Assembly: GCA_965368185.1 (NCBI GenBank)
Contig: CBDULZ010000010.1
Location: 19,618-83,617, forward strand
Direction: 5' to 3'
DNA from: Kriegella sp965368185
GTDB lineage: Bacteria > Bacteroidota > Bacteroidia > Flavobacteriales > Flavobacteriaceae
Length of the DNA stretch: 64,000 nt
Under the pieces are notes generated by a model. That model searched no databases. It saw only the letters and a program-made list of their open reading frames with translations, and was not told the origin of the DNA. The position numbers were made by a program, and so were the translations under genes. Below, in pieces: positions 8,697-17,782 of the stretch (within the stretch, counting starts at the first letter, position 1; every line of letters begins with the position of its first letter).

Positions 8697-9482
8697 ATGA
8701 ATATATCTTTAAAACACAAAAAAGCGCTCATTGGTGGAAGTAGTAGTGGCATCGGAAAGGCCATAGCGGAACAATTGGCAGAAAGTGGGGCCACTGTTAC
8801 CTTAATGGCTCGAAATGGAGATAAATTAAAGTCCATACTATCGAAATTGCCCACTGCTGATGGACAAAAACATCAATATCTTTTGGTCGATTTTAATGAT
8901 TTCGAAGGATACAAAAATGTGATTTCCACCTATTTCGAAAACAACACAGTCGATATTCTCATCAATAACACCCAAGGACCTTCAGGTGGCGGAGCTTTGG
9001 AAAAAGGCGTAAACGATTATCAAGATGCATTTGACCTGCTTTTTAAAACTGTTGTCTTTACCAGTGAACTCGCGCTCAAACAAATGCGGAAAAACGAATG
9101 GGGGCGTATTATCAACGTTGCTTCCATCTCGGTAAAAGAACCGCTATCTTATTTGGTCTTGTCAAACAGTATTCGGGCTGCAGTAACAACATGGGCCAAA
9201 ACATTGGCTTCTGACGTGGGTAAATATGGAATTACTGTTAACAACGTTTTGACAGGTTATTTTGATACGGATCGCATTACACAACTCAACACCAAGAAAG
9301 CGGAAAAAATGGGGGTTGCCCCAGAAGAGGTCTTAAAGGAAATGGAAGCAAGAGTACCGGTAGGCCGTATCGGCGACCCCAAAGAATATGGCCATTTAGT
9401 TGCATTTTTGGCGTCGGAAAAAGCTGCCTATATCACGGGCACCAACATACCGATCGACGGTGGTTTATTGAAAAGCGTTTAG
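8697..9482 (+). CDS. SDR family oxidoreductase, atypical active site
   Basis: A 261-residue short-chain dehydrogenase/reductase. It has the cofactor motif GGSSSGIG at residues 13-20, the Arg of MARN at about 39 favouring NADP(H), NNTQG at 90-94 and the C-terminal IDGG turn. The Ser of the catalytic set can be placed at NVASIS (143-145). The usual YxxxK is not there: the segment reads SYLVLSNSIR (151-160), with Tyr152 but no Lys four residues on. This matches a divergent SDR branch with an LSN..R pattern. Substrate unknown. It is divergent from mpl and alone in its transcription unit. Confidence 0.85.
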   Translation: MNISLKHKKALIGGSSSGIGKAIAEQLAESGATVTLMARNGDKLKSILSKLPTADGQKHQYLLVDFNDFEGYKNVISTYFENNTVDILINNTQGPSGGGALEKGVNDYQDAFDLLFKTVVFTSELALKQMRKNEWGRIINVASISVKEPLSYLVLSNSIRAAVTTWAKTLASDVGKYGITVNNVLTGYFDTDRITQLNTKKAEKMGVAPEEVLKEMEARVPVGRIGDPKEYGHLVAFLASEKAAYITGTNIPIDGGLLKSV

Positions 9483-9646
9483 CAGCTTTTTGCCTAATTC
9501 AAAGCAAGCACTTCCCTAACCCAAAACACCACTTCCCTCGATTATTATTGAGCAATAAGGCAATCGGCACCATATTTGTTCCGTAATTTTACGTTATACG
9601 CCATGCATCCGAAAAGCACAGCTACATGGCTCAAATAGTACTGATA

Positions 9647-12600
9647 ATGAAACACATAGCAACACTATTCACAATAATCCTCTTTTCACAAATGACACAC
9701 GCGCAACAAAATAGTGAATCGTATGAGGACCTTTGGAAAAAAGTACAAAAACTCGAAGATCAGGCCCTTACCAAGTCTGCGCTGACACTTGTGCAATCAA
9801 TTTCGAAAAAGGCAAAAAAAGAGCATAATTCGGCCCAGATGATCAGGTCTCTTTTATATTGCTCGAAATATGCTATGACCTTGGAAGAGGATAGTCAGTT
9901 GAAGGTAATCGATGACTTTAAAACAGAAATCGCAAAAGCTGAATTCCCCTTCAAAAATGTTTTGGAGAGTTATTTGGCAAACCTCTATTGGCAGTATTTT
10001 CAACAGAACCGGTATCAATTTTACGATAGAACCAAAATTACAACACAGCGAAATAGTGCCGATTTCAGAACATGGGACCTTACAACTTTATTCGAGGAAA
10101 TTAGCATCCATTTCGAGAAATCTCTCGAAAACTCCAAAGGGCTTCAAGAATTGGACACCTCCAGTTTTAAAGATATATTAGACGAACAAGCAGGTTCTAA
10201 AACCTACCGCCCCACCCTATTCGACCTTTTGGCCCATACGGCTCTCCAATTTTATAAGACCAGCGAGAATAATATTACGCGGCCCGCCGAAAAGTTTGAA
10301 ATCGAAGCATCCGAAATGCTATGCGGAGCCTATGATTTTACCCAATTAGAAATAGTCACCGAAGATACTACCTCGCTTCAGGCAAAGGCTTTGCATATCT
10401 ACCAACAGCTACTACAATTGCACTACCCCGATCCACAATTGGATGCCTTTGTCGAAGTCGACATCGAAAGGTTAAAATATATTCATGAGAATGCCGTATT
10501 TGACAATAAAGACCAGCTTTATCTCGATGTTTTGCAGCAAGCGGCATTAAGTCTATCGCATAGTGAAGTCTCCGCGCTTTATAATTATGAAATAGCTTCC
10601 TTGTATCGCCAATGGGGAAATAAGTATATACCCAGTGTTAATGAAGAATACCGATGGAAACAAAAGGAGGCACTGGAACTTTGCGAAGAAATTATTGCCA
10701 AATTCCCTGAAAGCCGAGGAGCTAACAAATGCCGGGACCTACAATCGGAAATAACAAAAAGGAGCCTTCAATTGACCACCGAACAGCACGTACCCGTAAA
10801 TAAACCTTCCCGATTATTGGTCGATTACAGAAATTATGATGGGCTGCGACTATCTGCCTATGCTATTTCGCAAAATGAGCTACGGCATTTGAATACACTC
10901 TACCCAGAGCCGAAAAAAATGGCCTACATTAAAAAACTAAATGTGATCAATGAATGGCGTGCCGATTTAAAGAACGAAAAAGATTTCCAAGCGCATACAA
11001 CTGAGGTTCTTATGCCCCCTCTATCGAATGGGCAATATTTGATCTTGGCGGTTCCCGAAGCCGATGGGGATTCCACATTTGCCTATAGTTCCATTCAGGT
11101 GACCGATTTGGCTCTCGTTGAAACCCGCACGCCATCGCGTCATAAATTTCAAGTGATAAACAGAAACAACGGAAATCCGATTCCTGAAGCCAATGTGAAA
11201 TTCACTTATCGGAAGAACTACAGCGGTCCTGATCTGACCGAAACTTTTACATCCGACAACATGGGCATGGTGGAAATTTTGCTCAATAAAGATTATTGGA
11301 CCGATGTAAAGACCGAGATTACCTACAACGGAGATAAAGCCTATTTCGGGGATTATTACGTCACTCAAAAACAGGATAACAACACTCCAAATACTATTTA
11401 CACTTCCTTTCTATTTACGGATCGAAGCATCTACCGACCAGGACAACCAATCTATTTTAAAGGAATCGCAATAAAAAAAGACAAACATGCTTCATCCGTA
11501 CTCGAAAACACGACCGTAACAGTAATACTACGTGATGTCAACCAACAAGAAGTCGGCAAGCAGGAATTCACGACCAATGAATTTGGATCTTTCACGGGAG
11601 AATTTCTACTTCCATCAACCGGACTAACTGGAATTTTTTCGATGGATGCAACTTCAAAAGTGGTCAACCTCAATGGAAATACAAACTTCGCTGTCGAAGA
11701 GTACAAACGACCGAAATTTGAAACATCTTTTGAACCTGTAACCGAAACTTATAAATTGAACGATAATATCACGATAAAGGCATCGGCGGTTGCCTATGCC
11801 GGAAGCAATATCACAGATGCAAAAGTAAGTTATCGCGTGAGGCGTGTAGTATACTTTCCTAGATGGTACCATTGGTCCCGACCACACTTCAATGGCACTC
11901 CTCAAGAGATTGCCCATGGTGAGACGGTTACCGATGCTTCAGGGAACTACAGTATACAATTCAAAGCACTACCGGATACAAGTATTGACCCAGAAACCCA
12001 ACCTACTTTCAACTATGAAATCACAGCAGACGTAACCGACATCAATGGGGAAACCCATAGCGCTACTACTACTGTGCGGGTAGGCTATCACGCCTTGACC
12101 GCGCATATCGAAGTTGCCAACTCTTTGAACAAAGAAATTAACGATAATAAAATTACGATTTCGACCCACAATCTTAACGGGCAGTTTGTTGCCACGAAGG
12201 GAACATTGAAAATGTATAAATTAGAAGCCCCCAATTACGTACTTCGAAATAGACCTTGGCCCGCCCCCGATTACAAAGGTTTTTCAAGAGATGAATTTAA
12301 AACACTCTATCCGCATGATGCCTATGAAAACGAACACGACCCAACCACTTGGGAAAAAGGCAAATTGGTTTGGGAAACTACTTTTGATACGAATCGGGAG
12401 AAAGAAACCATTTTAAAAAACATCAAAAAATGGCCGTCAGGAAGTTATGTTATCGAGCTGGAAACCGAAGATAAATTTGGTCAAAAAGTAAAAGATGTAG
12501 CGCACACCAATCTCTTCAGTGCAAATGATAAAAAATTGACGGACCATCAATTGTTCCAAATTAAAACCGATAAACAGACATACAACATAGGCGAAACGGC

Positions 12601-15600
12601 TGAAATTACACTTTTGAGCAGTGCCGAAAATATTACCGTATCGGTATTTGTAGAAAAAAACCAAAAAATTATTGATAGTAGAACCGTTCTTCTGAACGAA
12701 GACTCCAAAACCTTTAGCGTACCCATAAGTACCAATGATTTAGGCGGATTTTCTATTAATTATAGCTTTTCAGCCTTCAATTCTTTTGAATCGGGATCAT
12801 TACCCGTAGTTGTTCCCCATCCTTCGACCGATCTCGAAATAGAGACCATTACCTTTCGCGATAAACTACGACCCGGAGCAGAAGAAACATGGACTTTTAA
12901 AATTAAGGGACCAAAAGGCGATCAATTGGCTTCTGAGGTACTGGCTAGCATGTACGATGCCTCATTAGATGCTTTTCGAGGGCATAGTTGGAATTTCGAC
13001 CCGAATCAGCACGCAAGTAATTACACTTCAATTTATAGCAATGCAAATCAAAGTTATGGAACCAGGTCATTTCATACCTATTCCAATTTGGAGGAACCTT
13101 ATAGCTACAATCCCCAGAGTTTTGACAGTTTCAAATGGTTCGGATTCCATTTCGGCTATGGTCGACAACGATTATACAGTACCATGGCCATGCGAAAAGC
13201 CGCTCCGTCAGGTGCAATGGACATGATGGCTGCCGAACCGGAAAGTCTAGACGAAGTTGTAACCGTAGGTTATGGGGAGCAGAAAAAAAGCGATATGGTG
13301 GGGTCTACGGAGGTAGAGCCAGATAAGTCCTCCAATCCCGTTCAGATTCGCAAAAACCTTCAGGAAACTGCCTTTTTCTTTCCACAATTGCATACGGATC
13401 CCAAAGGCAATATTTCTTTTAGTTTTACTACGCCAGGAGCCCTGACCCGGTGGAAACTTCAATTGTTGGCGCATACCAAAACCTTACAACATACCTTGAC
13501 AACTTTAGAGACCGTTACGCAAAAAGAATTGATGGTCGTACCCAATGTGCCTAGATTTCTTAGGGAGGGAGATGAAATCGTAATCAGCATGAAAATTGCG
13601 AACCTAACTCATAAAATCCTTTCGGGGCAATCAAATTTGCAATTGACAGATGTGATTACTGGTAAGGATATTACGGAAAACCTCGTTGTCTCTTCAATTT
13701 CCGAGGAAATTGCACAAAAACCCTTTACTATCGATTCCCTTGGCAATACCCAAGTCTCTTGGCGGTTGAAAATTCCCGAAGGCCTTCAGGGCGTACAATA
13801 TACGATTGCGGCAAAAGCAGGCGATTTTAGCGATGGGGAGCAAAATATACTACCTGTATTAACAAATCGAATGCTGGTTACCGAAACCCTACCGATGTGG
13901 GTAGGTAGCAACCAGACCAGGACTTTTGTTTTAGATAAACTTAAAAATGTGACTTCTACTACACTCAGCAACCATAGGCTGACATTGGAAATAACCTCCA
14001 ATCCGGCGTGGTACGCAGTACAGGCCCTACCCTATTTAATGGAATATCCGTACGACTGTAACGAACAGATTTTTTCCAGATATTATGCAAATACCTTGGC
14101 CGGTCATATCACCAACAACAATCCGAGAATTCGTGAAGTTTTCAATCAATGGGTAAACTCAAAGGCCCTGTTGAGCAATCTCGAAAAAAATGAAGAGTTG
14201 AAATCAATGCTAATCCAAGAAACCCCTTGGCTACGAGATGCCCAATCTGAAACAGAGCAAAAAAAGCGCATCGCCCTGTTATTCGATCTCAATAAAATGA
14301 GAAACGAACAAATCAATACCTTAAATAAGCTTAAAGAAAATCAAATGGCATCAGGAGCCTGGGCCTGGTTTAATGGCGGTCGCGAAAATCGATTTATAAC
14401 CCAGCACATTATTACCGGACTGGGGCATTTGAAACAATTGAATGTGGCCGAGACAAACGACGAGGCGAAACCAATGGTTGATCGAGCGATACAATTTCTC
14501 GACAAGGAATTTCTTGAGGAATACAATCACATGAAAAAACAAGCCTCAAACCTAAAAGATGATCATCTAAGCCATACACAGACGCATTACTTGTACATGC
14601 GCAGTTTTTTCAAGGAAATCCCCAAATCAAAAGAGATGATTGAAGCAACCACGTATTATAGGAATCAGGCCGAAAAATACTGGACGAAAAAAAACTTATA
14701 TGCCAAAGGATTATTGGCTTTAAGCCTGCACCGCATGGGAGACACTACTACTTCTGGTAAAATAGTAAGGTCGCTCAAAGAAAACAGCATAACCTCAGAA
14801 GAGTTGGGTATGTATTGGAAAGAAAATACCAACTCTTGGTTCTGGTATCAAGCACCTGTTGAGACCCAGGCCTTGATGATCGAAGTATTTTCAGAAGTTG
14901 CGAATGACATACCTGCCTTAGAAAATCTCAAAATTTGGTTATTACAGCACAAAAAGACCAACCAATGGAAGACGACCAAAGCCACTGCCGATGCGGTTTA
15001 TGCACTTTTGCTGCAAGGTGGTGATTGGCTCTCTGTTTCTGATGCCGTGAATGTGGAGGTTGGTGGAAGTAAGGTAGACCCATCACAGATAGAAAATGTA
15101 AAAATCGAAGCAGGTACCGGATATTTCAAAACCTCATGGAAAGGTGATGAAATAGAAACCCAAATGGCCGGAGTACAACTCCGCAAAAAGGGTGAGGGTT
15201 TCGCATGGGGCGCCTTACATTGGCAATACTTTGAGGATTTAGACAAGATTACTTCCGCAGAAACCCCTTTGCAATTAAAAAAGAAGCTGTACCTAAAAAG
15301 GAATACAGATACCGGAGAAGAAATCTCGGAAATAACCTCACAAACGACACTAAAAGTAGGCGACCTCATACGCGTTCGAATGGAGCTATATGTCGATCGC
15401 GCCATGGAATTTGTACATATGAAAGATATGCGTGCAGCCGGTACCGAGCCAATAAATGTACTATCACAATACAAATGGCAAGATGGCTTGGGGTACTATG
15501 AAAGCACCAAAGACGCCAGTACGAATTTCTTTTTTGAATATTTGCCGAAAGGGGTTTATGTTTTCGAATACGGTTTGCGAGTAAATAATTCTGGAAATTT

Positions 15601-15685
15601 CAGCAATGGAATTACAACCATACAAAGTATGTATGCCCCAGAATATAGCAGTCATAGTGAAGGAGTTAGACTACAAATTAGATGA
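9647..15685 (+). CDS. Alpha-2-macroglobulin family protein with SusC-plug-like insert
   Basis: A very large exported protein, 2012 residues from the ATG that begins the signal peptide MKHIATLFTIILFS (cleavage near THAQQ); an ATG 21 bp upstream would precede it. Residues up to about 370 are helical. From about 590 there is an MG2-like domain (FTDRSIYRPGQPIYFKG), then further macroglobulin-like beta domains. An A2M domain starts near 1242 (FFFPQLHTDPKGNISFSF). The thioester motif CNEQ (CxEQ type) is at 1471, and an alpha/alpha thioester domain follows (ASGAWAWFNGG). The family traps proteases, probably in the periplasm or at the surface. Just before the A2M domain, residues 1201-1221 read LDEVVTVGYGEQKKSDMVGST, like the plug start of SusC-type receptors. 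There is no lipobox and no adjacent pbpC. Confidence 0.88.
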   Translation: MKHIATLFTIILFSQMTHAQQNSESYEDLWKKVQKLEDQALTKSALTLVQSISKKAKKEHNSAQMIRSLLYCSKYAMTLEEDSQLKVIDDFKTEIAKAEFPFKNVLESYLANLYWQYFQQNRYQFYDRTKITTQRNSADFRTWDLTTLFEEISIHFEKSLENSKGLQELDTSSFKDILDEQAGSKTYRPTLFDLLAHTALQFYKTSENNITRPAEKFEIEASEMLCGAYDFTQLEIVTEDTTSLQAKALHIYQQLLQLHYPDPQLDAFVEVDIERLKYIHENAVFDNKDQLYLDVLQQAALSLSHSEVSALYNYEIASLYRQWGNKYIPSVNEEYRWKQKEALELCEEIIAKFPESRGANKCRDLQSEITKRSLQLTTEQHVPVNKPSRLLVDYRNYDGLRLSAYAISQNELRHLNTLYPEPKKMAYIKKLNVINEWRADLKNEKDFQAHTTEVLMPPLSNGQYLILAVPEADGDSTFAYSSIQVTDLALVETRTPSRHKFQVINRNNGNPIPEANVKFTYRKNYSGPDLTETFTSDNMGMVEILLNKDYWTDVKTEITYNGDKAYFGDYYVTQKQDNNTPNTIYTSFLFTDRSIYRPGQPIYFKGIAIKKDKHASSVLENTTVTVILRDVNQQEVGKQEFTTNEFGSFTGEFLLPSTGLTGIFSMDATSKVVNLNGNTNFAVEEYKRPKFETSFEPVTETYKLNDNITIKASAVAYAGSNITDAKVSYRVRRVVYFPRWYHWSRPHFNGTPQEIAHGETVTDASGNYSIQFKALPDTSIDPETQPTFNYEITADVTDINGETHSATTTVRVGYHALTAHIEVANSLNKEINDNKITISTHNLNGQFVATKGTLKMYKLEAPNYVLRNRPWPAPDYKGFSRDEFKTLYPHDAYENEHDPTTWEKGKLVWETTFDTNREKETILKNIKKWPSGSYVIELETEDKFGQKVKDVAHTNLFSANDKKLTDHQLFQIKTDKQTYNIGETAEITLLSSAENITVSVFVEKNQKIIDSRTVLLNEDSKTFSVPISTNDLGGFSINYSFSAFNSFESGSLPVVVPHPSTDLEIETITFRDKLRPGAEETWTFKIKGPKGDQLASEVLASMYDASLDAFRGHSWNFDPNQHASNYTSIYSNANQSYGTRSFHTYSNLEEPYSYNPQSFDSFKWFGFHFGYGRQRLYSTMAMRKAAPSGAMDMMAAEPESLDEVVTVGYGEQKKSDMVGSTEVEPDKSSNPVQIRKNLQETAFFFPQLHTDPKGNISFSFTTPGALTRWKLQLLAHTKTLQHTLTTLETVTQKELMVVPNVPRFLREGDEIVISMKIANLTHKILSGQSNLQLTDVITGKDITENLVVSSISEEIAQKPFTIDSLGNTQVSWRLKIPEGLQGVQYTIAAKAGDFSDGEQNILPVLTNRMLVTETLPMWVGSNQTRTFVLDKLKNVTSTTLSNHRLTLEITSNPAWYAVQALPYLMEYPYDCNEQIFSRYYANTLAGHITNNNPRIREVFNQWVNSKALLSNLEKNEELKSMLIQETPWLRDAQSETEQKKRIALLFDLNKMRNEQINTLNKLKENQMASGAWAWFNGGRENRFITQHIITGLGHLKQLNVAETNDEAKPMVDRAIQFLDKEFLEEYNHMKKQASNLKDDHLSHTQTHYLYMRSFFKEIPKSKEMIEATTYYRNQAEKYWTKKNLYAKGLLALSLHRMGDTTTSGKIVRSLKENSITSEELGMYWKENTNSWFWYQAPVETQALMIEVFSEVANDIPALENLKIWLLQHKKTNQWKTTKATADAVYALLLQGGDWLSVSDAVNVEVGGSKVDPSQIENVKIEAGTGYFKTSWKGDEIETQMAGVQLRKKGEGFAWGALHWQYFEDLDKITSAETPLQLKKKLYLKRNTDTGEEISEITSQTTLKVGDLIRVRMELYVDRAMEFVHMKDMRAAGTEPINVLSQYKWQDGLGYYESTKDASTNFFFEYLPKGVYVFEYGLRVNNSGNFSNGITTIQSMYAPEYSSHSEGVRLQIR

Positions 15686-15703
15686 GTTTTTTAATGAATT
15701 CGC

Positions 15704-15717
15704 AACAATGCATTGTT
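15704..15717. repeat. 14-bp perfect palindrome between A2M gene and DoxX gene
   Basis: The sequence AACAATGCATTGTT is its own reverse complement and is followed by ATTTTTATT. It could be an operator for the downstream gene or part of a weak terminator. Only the symmetry is seen; function is unknown. Confidence 0.4.
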
Positions 15718-15758
15718 ATTTTTATTAATTTAACATACAACAACTAAAAATTTAAAGC

Positions 15759-16133
15759 ATGAATCCTACATTCTCTTTAGCAATTCGCATCGTTTTTGGC
15801 CTTTTTCTTATAACATTTGGTGCCAATAAGTTTTTTCATTTTATGCCAGCTGCCCAAATGTCGGAGGCTGCAATGAACTATTTTTCGGCGCTCATGAGCA
15901 CAAACACCCTTAATGTGGTGGCAATAGTTGAAATACTTGCTGGTATTTCACTTTTAATAAATAAGTTCGGAGCATTAATGATGATCATTCTAATGATCAT
16001 ATCAATAAATGCTATTTTGTTCCATGCATTTTTAGAACCTGGTTCAATTTGGGGAGCTGTAGTATTGCTCCTCTTTAATATTGTTATGCTTTATTCCTAT
16101 AAAGACCGATATACTGATATTTTAAGACCCTAA
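15759..16133 (+). CDS. DoxX-like small membrane protein
   Basis: A 124-residue protein with four predicted hydrophobic helices. It starts RIVFGLFLITFGANKFFHF, the usual first helix of DoxX/DoxX-like proteins (a Gly, then Asn-Lys-Phe-x-His). The other helices lie around residues 50-65, 70-90 and 97-115. DoxX-like proteins are inner-membrane proteins, some linked to redox partners; no reaction can be assigned. It is preceded by a palindrome and followed by a strong terminator, so it is likely expressed as a single gene. Confidence 0.75.
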   Translation: MNPTFSLAIRIVFGLFLITFGANKFFHFMPAAQMSEAAMNYFSALMSTNTLNVVAIVEILAGISLLINKFGALMMIILMIISINAILFHAFLEPGSIWGAVVLLLFNIVMLYSYKDRYTDILRP

Positions 16134-16162
16134 AACATTTAGAAGAAACTTCAAACGTAAGG

Positions 16163-16201
16163 GGAGCGGGTTCATCTGAAAATGAATCCGCTCCATTTTT
16201 A
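16163..16201 (+). terminator. Rho-independent terminator after the DoxX-like gene
   Basis: A 13-bp stem pairs GGAGCGGGTTCAT (16163-16175) with ATGAATCCGCTCC (16182-16194), with one G-T pair and a 6-base loop. ATTTTTATT follows. Confidence 0.85.
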
Positions 16202-16276
16202 TTCCTGCTTAAAATAGTATTGTATATACTTGGAATTCTAATTTTTTAGATACTCTGCAGTGACCCCATTTGTATA

Positions 16277-16624
16277 CTACAGACCCCACACATCAAACAA
16301 ATAAATACCCATTAAGTAACCCAATCCTAAGCCGATCAATACAACGAGGTAAAGGAGTCCACGTGAATTTTGAGTCGTAAAATTTACCAAAGTGAGAGGG
16401 GTTCCATTTTTGCATACCTCAAAATATCTTCCCCGAGGCTCGGTAATACTTAGTTTCGGACGAATTGTATATTCATTATTTTTAATCTTGAATTGATGAT
16501 GCTTTCCGAAAACAGACTTTCTTTCAGATATCTTGTGCCCGTTAAGTAAAATCCTTTCTTTTAAGAAAGAGGTATTATAAACTTCTATTTTATGATTTTC
16601 AATATAGTACTCAGCACATTTCAT
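16277..16624 (-). CDS. Small membrane-anchored hypothetical protein
   Basis: A 115-residue protein of unknown function. The N-terminal 90 residues are soluble and basic, with a beta-rich look (HQFKIKNNEYTIRPKLSI). A single hydrophobic helix (LLYLVVLIGLGLGYLMGIYLF) lies at the C terminus, so the protein is probably tail-anchored in the inner membrane with its body in the cytoplasm. The start is an ATG with no longer alternative. It is leftward, convergent with the DoxX-like gene, and preceded by a long gene-free stretch that may contain its regulation. Confidence 0.65.
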   Translation of the reverse strand: MKCAEYYIENHKIEVYNTSFLKERILLNGHKISERKSVFGKHHQFKIKNNEYTIRPKLSITEPRGRYFEVCKNGTPLTLVNFTTQNSRGLLYLVVLIGLGLGYLMGIYLFDVWGL

Positions 16625-17213
16625 ATTACAATACTAGTGTCAACATTTAGAAAAAAATTAGCTCTGTGGGGGACACAAAAACATCATTCAAAACTTGAAT
16701 GAAAAAATTTGAGGCGACTATTTTACAATAGTCGTTCGTTTATTTCAGGAATACCAAATAAGTGAATTTCCTATTTGGGTGACGCAAAATAGAAAATTCA
16801 AAATGAACTTCAAACGAAAGTTTTCAACAAAAGAAACAATCTTACAAACATCCTTGATTTATACTGTTAATAACACATTCAGGTCCCAAACTTTCGCATG
16901 GAAATCTTGAATTTCTCTTCACGATACTAACGTTACCTTGTACCATATCCATTCAGTTCAACCACAATGGTTTACATGAAATTCAACTACACCCAATCGC
17001 CATTGCATCTTACCAACTTCTCCTTTAGAGAAAAGCAATACCTTTCGAATATAAAAGTGGTTAGTAATTTTTATTCCAATGATAAATAATACCGTACAGC
17101 CATGAACTCCTTAAGTAAATGTAAAAAATGTTGCCGAATTGCTACATTTAAAGTATAAACGGTAGTAAATCAAACAAAAAATCAGGATTATCGAGGCTAA
17201 AAATGTCGCCTTT
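16625..17213. other. Gene-free stretch with three small hairpins
   Basis: No convincing coding frame is present in this 589-bp region. Three inverted repeats lie within about 95 bp: CATTCAA/TTGAATG (16685-16701), CGACTATT/AATAGTCG (16715-16734) and CCAAATA/TATTTGG (16754-16778). None has a strong T-run. A structured RNA or a decayed gene is possible. The rest shows nothing recognisable. Confidence 0.4.
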
Positions 17214-17729
17214 CTATTTGGGTGGGTATTTCGACAATACCTTTTCGACAACCTGCCGAAGGTTTTCCTCGCGAACCTCAGGAGAAACATTCTCCCTAAA
17301 AGAACTTGCGCTAATCGCCTGCCAGTATAACATATCTTTCTGACTATCTACAAAATCGAATCGTATTTCGCGAAACACATCAGGCCGACCAACAGGTATG
17401 CCCACCGAAACACCACCGCCAACGCTGTGGCCAGTTCCGCCTAGACCCACACCAACCGTATTCTTTTTAGGCGTCTGAAAAGTGGTACTTTGAACGTTGA
17501 TAAAAAAATCAGGCTCTGAAGAAAACCGTAAGCCTTTAGATTGTAAGGCATCATCAAGAACCCGTAAAAGCCGTTTAGTATCTAAATCGCTAAGCCCAGT
17601 TTCCATATCAGCATAATACTTATAGGTAGTGTAACTGGTAAAATCGGTTTCCTTTTCGTAATCGTAATTGACCCGAACCGCGTTGCATGAAGCCAAAACC
17701 CCCAGTAACACCAAAAATATCCTTCCCAT
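17214..17729 (-). CDS. DUF4136 lipoprotein
   Basis: A 171-residue protein. The ATG giving MGRIFLVLLGVLASC was chosen because it yields a compact lipoprotein signal with lipobox VLASC; an ATG 27 bp upstream would push the signal inward. The mature part has the DUF4136 pattern: VNYDYEKETDFTSYTTYKY after the Cys, an EPDFFINVQS strand, a glycine-rich segment (VGVGLGGTGHSVGGG) and DMLYWQAI near the end. Members are envelope lipoproteins of unknown function. It lies 53 bp downstream of obg on the same strand and is probably co-transcribed with it. Confidence 0.82.
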   Translation of the reverse strand: MGRIFLVLLGVLASCNAVRVNYDYEKETDFTSYTTYKYYADMETGLSDLDTKRLLRVLDDALQSKGLRFSSEPDFFINVQSTTFQTPKKNTVGVGLGGTGHSVGGGVSVGIPVGRPDVFREIRFDFVDSQKDMLYWQAISASSFRENVSPEVREENLRQVVEKVLSKYPPK

Positions 17730-17782
17730 TTTCTGAGTTTTTATTAAAATTACCAAAAAAAGGCCGTTTTGAAGAACAGAAA

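Noticed and set aside
14998..15474. 158-residue open frame opposite the A2M gene
   Set aside because: Antisense shadow of the thioester-domain region, with no motif or promoter.
16803..16910. 35-codon ATG frame in the gene-free stretch
   Set aside because: Short, with no promoter box, no recognisable domain and no neighbour to support it.
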